From JANNRA01 sp031401035 (GTDB lineage Bacteria; Desulfobacterota; Binatia; HRBIN30; CADEER01), in NCBI GenBank assembly GCA_031401035.1, contig JANNRA010000183.1:1-33096 (forward strand): a DNA stretch of 33,096 nucleotides. Direction: 5' to 3'. Every line of letters starts with the position of its first letter. Position 1 is the first letter of the stretch. The notes beneath the pieces were generated by a model. The model saw nothing but the letters and a program-made list of their open reading frames with translations, ran no database searches and was not told the DNA's origin. Shown here piece by piece: positions 7,790-15,827 of the stretch. The position numbers and the translations under genes were made by a program.

Positions 7790-9822
7790 GGCATCTCTTC
7801 TACACCAACTACATGTCCGGGCACGCCGGGCTGAGCAACGGCATCATGTCGATCGAAATCGGCGTCATCCTGGCCCACCTCACCAACCGCTTCCTGGTGC
7901 TCGAGGGCAACCGTTCGCCGCCGGCGAACATCGTCGCGTACGACGGCCGGGTCAGTAACGACCGGCCGAGCCGGGTCACCGACCTGATCGACATCCCCGT
8001 ACCCTGGGGAGAGCCGGATTCCGTCGACCTGGCGGGACTCGAGAGTCTCGAGTGGACTGATCTCTCGCTTGGCGACGTGGTGTTCTCCTTTCCCCGGACG
8101 CTGGACCGCGCATCGGATGATGCGCGCAGCTTCGCCCGAGGTCGCGAGCAGTGGCTGACCGTGACCGAAGAGCTCGACGGGATTCCGGTGCTGCGGCTGT
8201 CCGAAGCGCCCTTCCTGCCGCGGACCGCTCCTCCGTGCCAGTACCACCGCAACAATCTCGGCTTCTACGGCTACCAATTCTACCTGGATGACGAGACGCG
8301 GCGCTCGGTATACCGGCTGCTCGAGCGCATGCGCGCCAAGCAGGCGTTCGCAGAGCTGGCCAAACGCGTCGCCGACGACATCGGCTCGTTCAACGCGGTG
8401 CATATGCGGCGCGGCGACTTCAAGGTCACCTATGGCGTCACCACCCTCGACCGGCAGCCCTGGGAGGCCATCGATGTCCTCGACCAGGTGTTCGGCCGCG
8501 GGGATCCCCTCGTCATCGTCACCGACGAGCGCGATGATCCGTTCTTTCGCGAGATCACGCGCGCGTATCCTCATCACGTCTTCATCGACTGGCACATCCT
8601 CGACAGCTACGGAGCCGAGTTCGCGCAGCTGCCGCAGACGGACAGTCTGAGCCTGGCGTACCTCTCGCAACTCGTGGCCGCGGAGTCGAAGAACTTCATC
8701 GGCACGATGACCAGCACCTTCACCTCGATGATCCAGCGTTACCGGGGGAACCGTGGCAAGGACGAACCCTTCCGATTCCTCTGGAACGAGCTGCCCGACC
8801 CCGGCGCGCCAACGGAAAGAGGCCGCCACGCGATCAGCCACTGCATCCCGCTCGATCGCGGCGTCATGGTCGAGGAGCGTGAGGGGCCGTACGCGTGGAA
8901 CCGCGTCAGCCAGCGCCTCAACCCCGCCTGGATGCGCGAGTGGCCGGAGAGCTTCTTGACGCCGGACACCCTGACCAGCGGCGCCCTGGCGCGTCCGCCG
9001 GGTGCGCGACCGCCGAGTCCGCGCGCCGGCATCACCGTGGGCGCGCCCGGGGATGCTGGCACGCCGGCCGCCGCCGTCGTCTACCTGACCTTCGAGAACC
9101 TCCAGGTCGCCGTCCGCGGCCACGACGCCGACCTCCTGTACCAGGTCGCCCGCACCTTCAACGCGCGCCCCGGAGAAGCGGCTGGAAACGTCATCGCCGC
9201 GCTGGACGTCGTCTCTGTCGGAAGCCGCCACTCCGTGTTCCGCAACGGGCAGCGCGTCGGTGCGGCGAAGGACGCAATCGAGCTGGGCGAACTCGTCAAG
9301 CTGCTCGTCGTCCCCGTGTTCACGCACGCACGGCGCCGGCACAGCTGGCTGCGCGGCGCCGGCTTCACGCGCGCCGGCCGGGCGATGGTAGTCGCAGGCG
9401 ACCTCGGCAGCGGCGACGACTCCGTCGTCGCCGCCCTGCGCGAGGAAGGCTGGGATCTGCTGGAGCACGGGGTGATCGCCGTCCGTACCGAAGATCTCGT
9501 CGTGCTCCCGTTCGGCGTCAGCAGCCGGCCGGAGGGCGCCGCACTCAACAGACGGGCCGCGACCCCGCTGGCGAACCTGGTGGTCGCCGCGCAGCGGCTT
9601 CAGGGCCGTGACCTGATCGTGCCGATCTCTCCCGCGGGGGCCGTGGCGGCGCTCATCGAGACCTCACTCGACTACCGCGCGGATCCCGAGCGGGCCGTCG
9701 AGCGGCTCTGCCGCCTCGTTGAGCGCACGCCGGTCGCCCATCTCTCGTTCAGCCGCGCCACGCAGGCTGCACGCCTGCTCTCGCGTTGGGCGGACGCTCC
9801 CAACCAGGCGGTCGCACCGTGA
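7786..9822 (+). CDS. O-fucosyltransferase-like protein fused to a degenerate HPr-kinase-like domain
   Basis: A 678-residue fusion. Residues 1 to about 345 have the GT-B fucosyltransferase pattern: an N-terminal HAGLSNGIMSIEIGVILA segment, the GDP-binding signature FNAVHMRRGDFK (202-213, H206/R208/R209/D211) and IGTMTSTFTSMI (305-316). After a Pro/Gly/Ala-rich linker (about 400-425), residues 426-678 resemble HprK-related kinases found with PqqD proteins: SVGSRHSVFRNG, then AGDLGSGDDSVVAAL (537-551) where a P-loop should be. The invariant Lys of Walker A is replaced by Asp, so ATP-dependent kinase activity is doubtful and a binding or scaffolding role is possible. The donor is GDP-fucose or, given the nearby epimerase, GDP-L-galactose (inference). 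Both ends overlap neighbours by 4 nt. Confidence 0.83.
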   Translation: MRHLFYTNYMSGHAGLSNGIMSIEIGVILAHLTNRFLVLEGNRSPPANIVAYDGRVSNDRPSRVTDLIDIPVPWGEPDSVDLAGLESLEWTDLSLGDVVFSFPRTLDRASDDARSFARGREQWLTVTEELDGIPVLRLSEAPFLPRTAPPCQYHRNNLGFYGYQFYLDDETRRSVYRLLERMRAKQAFAELAKRVADDIGSFNAVHMRRGDFKVTYGVTTLDRQPWEAIDVLDQVFGRGDPLVIVTDERDDPFFREITRAYPHHVFIDWHILDSYGAEFAQLPQTDSLSLAYLSQLVAAESKNFIGTMTSTFTSMIQRYRGNRGKDEPFRFLWNELPDPGAPTERGRHAISHCIPLDRGVMVEEREGPYAWNRVSQRLNPAWMREWPESFLTPDTLTSGALARPPGARPPSPRAGITVGAPGDAGTPAAAVVYLTFENLQVAVRGHDADLLYQVARTFNARPGEAAGNVIAALDVVSVGSRHSVFRNGQRVGAAKDAIELGELVKLLVVPVFTHARRRHSWLRGAGFTRAGRAMVVAGDLGSGDDSVVAALREEGWDLLEHGVIAVRTEDLVVLPFGVSSRPEGAALNRRAATPLANLVVAAQRLQGRDLIVPISPAGAVAALIETSLDYRADPERAVERLCRLVERTPVAHLSFSRATQAARLLSRWADAPNQAVAP

Positions 9823-10802
9823 GTGAGGGGCGCGACATCCGGCTGCGCATCCAACTCGCCGGGGGGCAGACGATCGAGACGACACTCCGCGAGGACGCGG
9901 CCGAGCTCCGCACGCTCTACGCCGCACTCGCTTCGCCCGCCGCGACGAACGACTTCGTCCAGCTACCCCTGGATGGAGGACGATCGGCCTGTTCGTTTCG
10001 CACCGCGCAACTGGTCTCGATCGTCAGCGACCCACCGGTGCTGGTCGAGGCGGCGATGGCGGAGCCGGCACCGACCGTCGGACCGTGGCCGGAGTCGGTC
10101 GCGCACAGCCGACTGCGGCGCGCACGCTATCTGGCCATCGATGACTTTCTGTGTCCGGCCGAACACAGAGACATGCTCGTGCTCGCGACGGCCTCGGAGA
10201 AGAACTATACGGCTGGGACCGTCGTCGGAGACCAACCCGAGCATCGCCAGAACCTGGTCATCCCGACCTTTGGCGACTCGGCGCACGCCAGGCTGATCCA
10301 GAATCGCGTCCTCGTCTGGTACCCGCTGCTCGCCAAGGCCCTCGGCGTGCCTGTCGTTCCCGTGGGCCTGGTGGAATCGCAGCTGACGGCGGCTCGCAGT
10401 CGGCAATTCTACAAGCGGCACGCCGACGTGGGACCGGACTGTCCGCGAGAGCTCTCCTGCATCTACTACATGCACCGGCAACCGCGCGGCTTCGCCGGCG
10501 GAGAGCTGCGACTCTACGACTGTCTCGAAGAGGGCGGGCAATCGCGTCCGGCGGATACCTTCGAAGTCGTCGACGTGGTCTCGAACCGTCTGGTGGTCTT
10601 TCCAAGCGGCGAGTTCCACGAGGCCATGCCGGTCCGCTGTCCGTCCGGGGAGTTCGCCGACAGCCGCTTCGCGATCACCACCTGGATACACCGCGCCGGC
10701 AAGCCCGATCCCGAGGCGCGTTTCGGCTGGGGGCACTTCCGCTGCGGTGTCGTGGCCCCGCAGTTCGCCCGTGCCGAAGGCCCAGCAGGGAGCATCTCGT
10801 GA
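9819..10802 (+). CDS. Prolyl-4-hydroxylase-like 2OG-Fe(II) oxygenase
   Basis: 327 residues starting at GTG 9819 (GTGA overlap). The catalytic half (about 103-295) carries the prolyl 4-hydroxylase signature: a RYLAIDDFLCPAEHRDM opening, FYKRHADVG with H201 and D203, LSCIYYMHRQPRGFAGGELRLYD (typical P4H core strand and GGEL), FPSGEFHEAMPV with H267, and SRFAITTWIHR with R283 as the likely 2-oxoglutarate-binding residue. Residues 1-85 form a small extra domain, perhaps for substrate binding. The family hydroxylates peptidyl proline, as in animal, plant and Dictyostelium P4H. Between a fucosyltransferase-like and a peptidyl-glycosyltransferase-like gene, it is the best candidate for making the hydroxyproline acceptor. 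All Fe ligands are intact. Confidence 0.9.
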   Translation: MSEGRDIRLRIQLAGGQTIETTLREDAAELRTLYAALASPAATNDFVQLPLDGGRSACSFRTAQLVSIVSDPPVLVEAAMAEPAPTVGPWPESVAHSRLRRARYLAIDDFLCPAEHRDMLVLATASEKNYTAGTVVGDQPEHRQNLVIPTFGDSAHARLIQNRVLVWYPLLAKALGVPVVPVGLVESQLTAARSRQFYKRHADVGPDCPRELSCIYYMHRQPRGFAGGELRLYDCLEEGGQSRPADTFEVVDVVSNRLVVFPSGEFHEAMPVRCPSGEFADSRFAITTWIHRAGKPDPEARFGWGHFRCGVVAPQFARAEGPAGSIS

Positions 10803-11923
10803 TCTTCACCGTCTTCAGCACCACGGCGAACGAGACGCTGCAGTGGCAATCGGAGCTGCTCGAGTACTCGTGGGGCCGGGTCAGGCAGCCGGGGGAGCTG
10901 GTGCGCCTGGTCGCGCTCGGGCCGCAAGAGCCGATTCCCCGGCATCGGCTTGCCCGCGCCACCGGAACGCTGTGCTGGTCTCCGCACCCCTACACTGGCG
11001 ACGTCTACCCCGCGTACAACAAAGCCGCATCGATCCTCGAGTGGCTGTTCACGGAACGGATCGAGGGAACCATCCTGCTGGTCGAACCGAACTGCGTGTT
11101 CCGAGCCGCCGTCGCGCAGGAGGTCGGCCCCGGAGAGGCGCGGGCGACGACGTGGCCGGGCCTGCCGCGCACGGGGCAGGGGCCATTCGGCTTGGGGCCG
11201 AGCTTCGCGTTTCTCGAGCGGATCTGCGTCGACCGAGCGCTCGCGCTGCCGCGCGTCACGCTGCCTGTGCTCATCCATTCGAGCGACCTGCGCAAGCTCG
11301 CGGCGCGTTGGCTCGAGCTCATGAGCATCGTCCGGGTCGAGACGGCGCACAGCATGCCGGGCGGTCTCGGCGCGGCGGACGAGATTGCCTACGCGGTCGC
11401 AGCCGCCGAGGCCGACGTTCCGCACGCGATCAGCGAGCTCGCGGTGGACACCTCCGCGCGCCACAGCAAGGCGCCGCTCCTCCACTACAGCCGCCCCATC
11501 GAATCGACGCGCGGCCAGGTCGTCTGGGACGAGCGGCGCTATCGGGGTTGGGATCGCGTCGATCCGCAGCGCGCCGCCCCGGGGACAGGCCGCGACTTCC
11601 TCGCCTTGCTCGAGGCGTACATCACGCGTCGCGCCGAGGGTGGCGAGCTGGCTTTTCTGCGGCCGCGCCGGCGAACGGGGGTGCGCGTCGGGCGGGTTCT
11701 CGATCAGACAGTGCTCGAGATCCCCGGCCGTTCCGATACCCTGTCGCTCAACCCCTCCGCTGGCGCAATCTGGGATCTGTGCGATGGTGCGCGCGGTCTG
11801 ACCGACCTCACTCGCGAGCTGGCGACACGCTTCCAGCTGACCCCAGACGAGATGCGCCCCGACGTGCAGTCGGTCATCGAGCGCCTGGAAAGTGTCGGGG
11901 CGCTCGATCTGGAGCCGGCATGA
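10799..11923 (+). CDS. SERGT/HPAT-like peptidyl glycosyltransferase with C-terminal PqqD domain
   Basis: 374 residues from GTG 10799 (GTGA overlap, GGAG 6 nt upstream). Residues 1 to about 250 match, from memory, the plant peptidyl-serine galactosyltransferase / hydroxyproline arabinosyltransferase family point by point: NETLQWQSELLEYS with RQPGELVRL (11-37), SPHPYTGDVYPAYNKAASIL (61-80, as in family HPxTGDWYPAINKPA), LVEPNCVF (94-101) at the DxD position (LDADM in SERGT, EPDH in HPAT), IHSSDLRKLAARWL (159-172), ADEIAYAVAAAEADVPH (193-209) and a LLHYSRPI ending. The Asn in EPN is unusual. Residues about 290-374 are a PqqD-like domain (TLSLNPSAGAIWDLCDG). The first PqqD-GT carries this domain at the opposite end. 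Likely role: glycosylating Ser or hydroxyproline on a PqqD-bound peptide. Confidence 0.85.
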   Translation: MIFTVFSTTANETLQWQSELLEYSWGRVRQPGELVRLVALGPQEPIPRHRLARATGTLCWSPHPYTGDVYPAYNKAASILEWLFTERIEGTILLVEPNCVFRAAVAQEVGPGEARATTWPGLPRTGQGPFGLGPSFAFLERICVDRALALPRVTLPVLIHSSDLRKLAARWLELMSIVRVETAHSMPGGLGAADEIAYAVAAAEADVPHAISELAVDTSARHSKAPLLHYSRPIESTRGQVVWDERRYRGWDRVDPQRAAPGTGRDFLALLEAYITRRAEGGELAFLRPRRRTGVRVGRVLDQTVLEIPGRSDTLSLNPSAGAIWDLCDGARGLTDLTRELATRFQLTPDEMRPDVQSVIERLESVGALDLEPA

Positions 11924-12840
11924 GCACGAACGAGAGCGGGGCACCGCGCATCTTCGTCTCCATTGCCTCGTACCGCGACGAGTACCTCCCCTTTACGATC
12001 GATTCCTGCCTGGCCAACGCCGTCCATCCCGACAGACTCACCTTCGGCGTCTGCTGGCAGGCGGACGACGGCGAGAACCTCGACCGCTTCGACGACGACC
12101 CGCGCTTCCGCATCCGCAAGTACCCCTACCATGCCAGCCTTGGCTACGGCTGGGCGCGCGCCGAAGTCCAGAAGTTGTACGCGGGCGAGACGTACCACCT
12201 CCTGATTGACTCCCACACCGCCTTCGCGCCGGGCTGGGACGACAACCTGATCGCGCAACTCGAGAGCAAGCCGGGAGCCAGACCGCTACTCACCACGAGC
12301 TCGCCGCCCTTCACCTTCAATGCGCAGCGGCAGGTGGTGTTCCCCTGGGTGGGGACCGAGCGCGACGGCGTCCCGCTGCTGACGTGCACTCGGATTCCGC
12401 CGGTCGGGTGGCTCGACATCCAGATGTCGGCGGCGCGCAAATCCGAGCCTCACCAGACGACCGCCCTGATCTGCTGCAACTTCGTCTTCACCCGCGGCAG
12501 TTGGATTCGCGAGGTGCCGGAGGATCCGGCGATGATCAACGCCGGTCACGAGGCGGCACTGTCGGTGCGGACCTTCACGCACGGCTACGACATTTATCTC
12601 CCTGACGAGATCCAGATCTGGCATCTCGACTACTCGAACTACCGGGGCGGCCATCGCCGCCGGGTCTGGGAGGCGAAGAGCGAGGGCTGGCAGTCCGAGC
12701 ACACCGATCGCATGATTCGCCGCATCCATAACCTCTTCTATGGTCGGGGGGATCCGCGTGCGTTGGGACGCTACGGGCTGGGCAGCGAGCGCACCGTGGC
12801 CGACTGGGCGGCAGCCGCCGGCGTCGACCTGCACTCGTGA
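11920..12840 (+). CDS. Skp1-GlcNAc-transferase-like glycosyltransferase (PF11397 type), copy 2
   Basis: 306 residues, ATG 11920 inside the previous stop (ATGA) with GGAG 5 nt upstream. Family landmarks: RIFVSIASYRDEYLPFTI (10-27), RLTFGVCWQADD (39-50), YHLLIDSHTAF (92-102, with DSH metal motif at 97-99), GWDDNLIAQL, then INAGHEAALSVRTFTHGYDIYLPDE and IWHLDYSNY. It is a paralogue of the 4024-5052 gene but shorter and inside the operon, immediately after the SERGT-like gene. In Dictyostelium this family attaches GlcNAc to hydroxyproline made by a P4H, the same pairing as here. Two paralogues could act on different sites or sugars. Donor and acceptor are inferred. Confidence 0.87.
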   Translation: MSTNESGAPRIFVSIASYRDEYLPFTIDSCLANAVHPDRLTFGVCWQADDGENLDRFDDDPRFRIRKYPYHASLGYGWARAEVQKLYAGETYHLLIDSHTAFAPGWDDNLIAQLESKPGARPLLTTSSPPFTFNAQRQVVFPWVGTERDGVPLLTCTRIPPVGWLDIQMSAARKSEPHQTTALICCNFVFTRGSWIREVPEDPAMINAGHEAALSVRTFTHGYDIYLPDEIQIWHLDYSNYRGGHRRRVWEAKSEGWQSEHTDRMIRRIHNLFYGRGDPRALGRYGLGSERTVADWAAAAGVDLHS

Positions 12841-13673
12841 TCAGCGATGGCGAGGGTCAGTCGCGCAGGCTTGCTGTGGATGCCGCCACCGCCATGATCG
12901 GATGCCCCGTCCTCATCGAAGCGCTGCCTCTCTTCGCCCCGAACTCGGCGGGCACCGCCGAGATGCTTGCCCGCCTCACGATCGTCTCAGCCAACCAGAT
13001 CTTCCCGCTCTTGACGGAGCTGCTGACCCGGATCGGTGGGCGCGTGCTGCCCGTCGTCGTGCCGGCGCACAGCCTGTGCGCCGCCCGAGCGAGCCAAGAG
13101 CACGCCACCCGGATCAAGCGCCACTTCGACGAGCACGGGAGCGACAAGGCCAACGGCCACCGCTACCACGTCGTGTATGGCGCCAAGTTGGCGCGGACAC
13201 CCGCCATGACCGCAGTTCTGGAGATCGGCATCGGTACGAACAACGAGGATGTCGCCTCCAACATGGGGCGCTTGGGCCGGCCGGGTAGTTCGTTACGGGC
13301 CTTCCGGGACGCGCTACCCGGGGCACGCATCTACGGCGCCGACGTCGACCCGCGGATCTTGTTTCGTGAGGAACGGATCGAGACGTTCTTGGTCGACCAG
13401 ACGAACCTGGCCTCGTTCGACGAGCTCGGCCGCTCGATCGAAGGTGAGCTCGACCTAGTCATCGACGACGGGCTGCACGCGCCCAACGCCAACCTGGCGA
13501 CCCTGATATTCGGGCTGCCCCGGCTGAAGCCGGGTGGGTGGCTGGTCGTCGAGGACATCAAGCCAATCGCCGTCCCGTTCTGGCAGGTGGTCGCGGCGGT
13601 TCTGCCCGCGCGCTACCGGCCATGCATCGTCTCGTCGGACCGCGACATCCTGTTCGTGGTCGAGCGCACATGA
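12837..13673 (+). CDS. SAM-dependent methyltransferase (class I)
   Basis: 278 residues from GTG 12837 (GTGA overlap). The SAM-binding core starts after about residue 90: HFDEHGSDKANGHRYHVVYG is a pattern I recall from methyltransferases of glycan clusters, followed by motif I VLEIGIGTNNED (127-138), an acidic end of beta-2 (GADVDPR, 167-173), and DLVIDDGLHAPNANL (206-220), as in TylF-like sugar O-methyltransferases. GGWLVVEDI supports the C-terminal half of the Rossmann fold. The first 85 residues are of unclear origin and partly hydrophobic. It may methylate a sugar of the attached glycan (inference). It overlaps both neighbours by 4 nt. Confidence 0.82.
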   Translation: MISDGEGQSRRLAVDAATAMIGCPVLIEALPLFAPNSAGTAEMLARLTIVSANQIFPLLTELLTRIGGRVLPVVVPAHSLCAARASQEHATRIKRHFDEHGSDKANGHRYHVVYGAKLARTPAMTAVLEIGIGTNNEDVASNMGRLGRPGSSLRAFRDALPGARIYGADVDPRILFREERIETFLVDQTNLASFDELGRSIEGELDLVIDDGLHAPNANLATLIFGLPRLKPGGWLVVEDIKPIAVPFWQVVAAVLPARYRPCIVSSDRDILFVVERT

Positions 13674-14698
13674 TCGCGGGGCGCCAGCAGTGGCCCAGCG
13701 GGCAGCAGCCGCGACTGGTGGTCATCCGGGAGCGTGACGTGGGCCTCTTCTCGATGGTCTGGCAGGTCGTCAACACCATGTTACTCATCGAAGACCAGAC
13801 GATCGACCGCATTCCCGTCGTGGTACTCGGCCGGGGCTTGGTCTACTTTCATCCGTCGGGACATCACGGACGCCGGACGGTCTGGGAGTACTACTTTGAA
13901 CCACTGGTGCCCGGCTGGTCAGAGGAACGAGTACTCGACGCGCTGGGTGACCGCGCCTTCGAGCTCCTCGAGAGCAAGAGAAGGCAGCTCGAGTGCGAAC
14001 GAGGCGCAGTCGAATTCCCCGGGGATCTACATCTGCTACCGCCCCTGACCGACCGCGATCGGGCGAACACCGCCCACATCGACGCACTCGTTGCGCCGTC
14101 CGACTGGGTCTGGACCGAGTCCTTCCACCCAACAATCGATGGCCGGCAACTCGACTGGCATGCCATTCCATCAGACCGCAAGGCGGAGCTGGTGCGTCGA
14201 TTTATCCGCCCGCGGGACCACATCCGGAGGAAGGCTCTCGGCCTGTTCGAAGACGCGCTGAGAGGCCACTACGTCATCGGAGTTCATGTGCGCGGCACCG
14301 ACGGGCACCGCGCACCGGCGCGCGGCGTCGAGATTCCGATCGAACGGTACTTCGCCGAGATCGAGCAGAAGCTCTCGACCATCGGACGAAGCTCCTGCCG
14401 GGTCTTCCTCGCAACCGACGAGCAGTACGTCGTCGAGTTGTTCGAGAACCGATTCGGTGACGTGCTCGTCTACCACGACGCGGTCCGGAGCGCCGAGGGC
14501 GACGACGCGGTTGGCACGGGGCCGACCGGTCAGGCGGTGCCTGGCTACATCACCAAGGGTGGCGATGTCGCCCGCATGAACGGCGAGGACGCTGTGGTCG
14601 AGTACACGCTGCTATGCCAGAGCGACTTCCTCGTGCACAACGCATCGAGCCTCTCTCAGGCGGCGTGTCTTCTCGTGGCGGATTCCGTCTGCCTGTAG
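13670..14698 (+). CDS. Fucosyltransferase-fold glycosyltransferase (NodZ/O-FucT-like)
   Basis: 342 residues from ATG 13670 (ATGA overlap), last gene of the operon. It has the VWEYYFEPL segment (71-79) seen in NodZ-like alpha-1,6-fucosyltransferases and their bacterial relatives, the GDP-sugar-binding motif IGVHVRGTDGH (203-213, H206/R208/D211), FLATDEQYVVELF, and the LVHNASSLSQAA C-terminal motif. It would use a GDP-activated L-sugar; the convergent GDP-mannose 3,5-epimerase suggests GDP-L-galactose as an alternative to GDP-L-fucose. The last codons carry a 20-bp sequence repeated at 15828-15847, beyond the epimerase gene. Confidence 0.84.
   Translation: MIAGRQQWPSGQQPRLVVIRERDVGLFSMVWQVVNTMLLIEDQTIDRIPVVVLGRGLVYFHPSGHHGRRTVWEYYFEPLVPGWSEERVLDALGDRAFELLESKRRQLECERGAVEFPGDLHLLPPLTDRDRANTAHIDALVAPSDWVWTESFHPTIDGRQLDWHAIPSDRKAELVRRFIRPRDHIRRKALGLFEDALRGHYVIGVHVRGTDGHRAPARGVEIPIERYFAEIEQKLSTIGRSSCRVFLATDEQYVVELFENRFGDVLVYHDAVRSAEGDDAVGTGPTGQAVPGYITKGGDVARMNGEDAVVEYTLLCQSDFLVHNASSLSQAACLLVADSVCL
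14670..14689. repeat. Direct repeat, left copy, in the 3' end of the fucosyltransferase-like gene
   Basis: The 20 bp starting TTCTCGTGGCGG and ending ATTCCGTC are identical to 15828-15847 in the same orientation, and similarity continues to CTGTAG on the right. The two copies flank the epimerase gene. This could mark a duplication or insertion event. Confidence 0.7.
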
Positions 14699-14808
14699 TC
14701 CGGCTCCCGTCGTCCGGCTCGCATCCTTCACGGCGCGCTCGTCGAGTCGCGCAAGCCGATAGGCGGTCAGCGGCATCCCGAACTTGACGGCACGCCCGCC
14801 GGGCACGG

Positions 14809-15819
14809 TCAGCTGATGAACGTCGTCCGCCGTTTCTCTCCTGCCGCCACCTGGTCGTAGATCCAGTGGTAGGTGCGCTCGATCCCTGTGCGCAGCGCCG
14901 TCGACGGGGCCCATCCCAGCGTCTTCCGGATCAGTGTGTTGTCGCTGCAACGGCCGCGGACGCCTTGCGGCGCCGAGAGGTCGTGGCGGCGCTCGAGCCG
15001 CACGCCGGCGATCTCCTCGACCAGGTCCACGAGCTGATCGACGGTCACGAGCTCGTCGCTGCCGAGGTTGAGCGGCTCCTCACAGTCGCTCGCCATGATG
15101 GCCCGCGTGCCGTGCACGCAGTCGTCGATGTAGGTGAAGCTGCGGCTCTGCTTGCCATCGCCCCAGATCTCGATCTCGTGGCGGCCGCTCACGACTGCCT
15201 CTGCCACCTTACGGCAGATGGCGGCGGGGGCCTTCTCGCGGCCCCCACCGTAGGTGCCGAGCTCTCCGTACACGTTGTGGTAACGGGCGATGCGCGTCGC
15301 CAGCCCGAAGTCCTCACGGAAGTGCCGGCACAGGCGTTCGGTGAACAGCTTCTGCCAGCCGTACCCATCCTCCGGCATCGCGGGGTAGACGTCGCTCTCG
15401 CGGAGTCCTGGGTTGGCGGGGTCGGCCTGCTTGTCGGCCTGGTAGACGCAGGCCGTCGAGGAGTAGAAGAACCGCTCACATCCCGTCGCCCGGGCCGCCT
15501 CGAGCATATGCGTATCGATCAGGACCGAGAGCATACACAAGGCACGATTCGCTTCGACGAATCCCATGCCGCCCATGTCGGCCGCGAGATGGTAGATCTG
15601 TTGAGCGTCGCGAGTGGCCTCCAGGCAGGCTTCGCGCCGCCGCAAGTCGAGCTGGAGATTCTCGGCGCTCGGCAGGAGCTGGAACCAGTCACGCCTGGGC
15701 TTGATGTCGACGGCCCGCACGCGTCGGTAGCCCTCGGTGATCAGCTTGGCGACGAGGTGGCCGCCGATGAAGCCGCCCGCGCCAGTGACGACTATGAGTG
15801 AGTCCGTACGGTCTGCCAT
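14809..15819 (-). CDS. GDP-mannose 3,5-epimerase (GME) family protein
   Basis: 336 residues. The N-terminal GAGGFIGG (13-20) is the NAD-binding Rossmann motif. The match to plant GDP-mannose 3,5-epimerase is close: DMGGMGF (81-87), YSSTACVY (119-126), YGWQK (153-157), RYHNVYG and GGGREKAPAAICRK (191-204). Relative to my recollection of the Arabidopsis enzyme, catalytic Cys145, Tyr174 and Lys217 correspond to C124, Y153 and K196, each at a constant offset of 21. This enzyme converts GDP-mannose to GDP-L-galactose and GDP-L-gulose in the cytosol. It lies convergent to the operon end and probably supplies a donor for the two fucosyltransferase-fold enzymes. AAAGG lies a few nt upstream of the ATG. 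Confidence 0.88.
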   Translation of the reverse strand: MADRTDSLIVVTGAGGFIGGHLVAKLITEGYRRVRAVDIKPRRDWFQLLPSAENLQLDLRRREACLEATRDAQQIYHLAADMGGMGFVEANRALCMLSVLIDTHMLEAARATGCERFFYSSTACVYQADKQADPANPGLRESDVYPAMPEDGYGWQKLFTERLCRHFREDFGLATRIARYHNVYGELGTYGGGREKAPAAICRKVAEAVVSGRHEIEIWGDGKQSRSFTYIDDCVHGTRAIMASDCEEPLNLGSDELVTVDQLVDLVEEIAGVRLERRHDLSAPQGVRGRCSDNTLIRKTLGWAPSTALRTGIERTYHWIYDQVAAGEKRRTTFIS

Positions 15820-15827
15820 TGTGCCTT

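Noticed and set aside
14866..15801. 311-codon plus-strand frame
   Set aside because: Antisense to the epimerase, in which every catalytic residue is recognisable.
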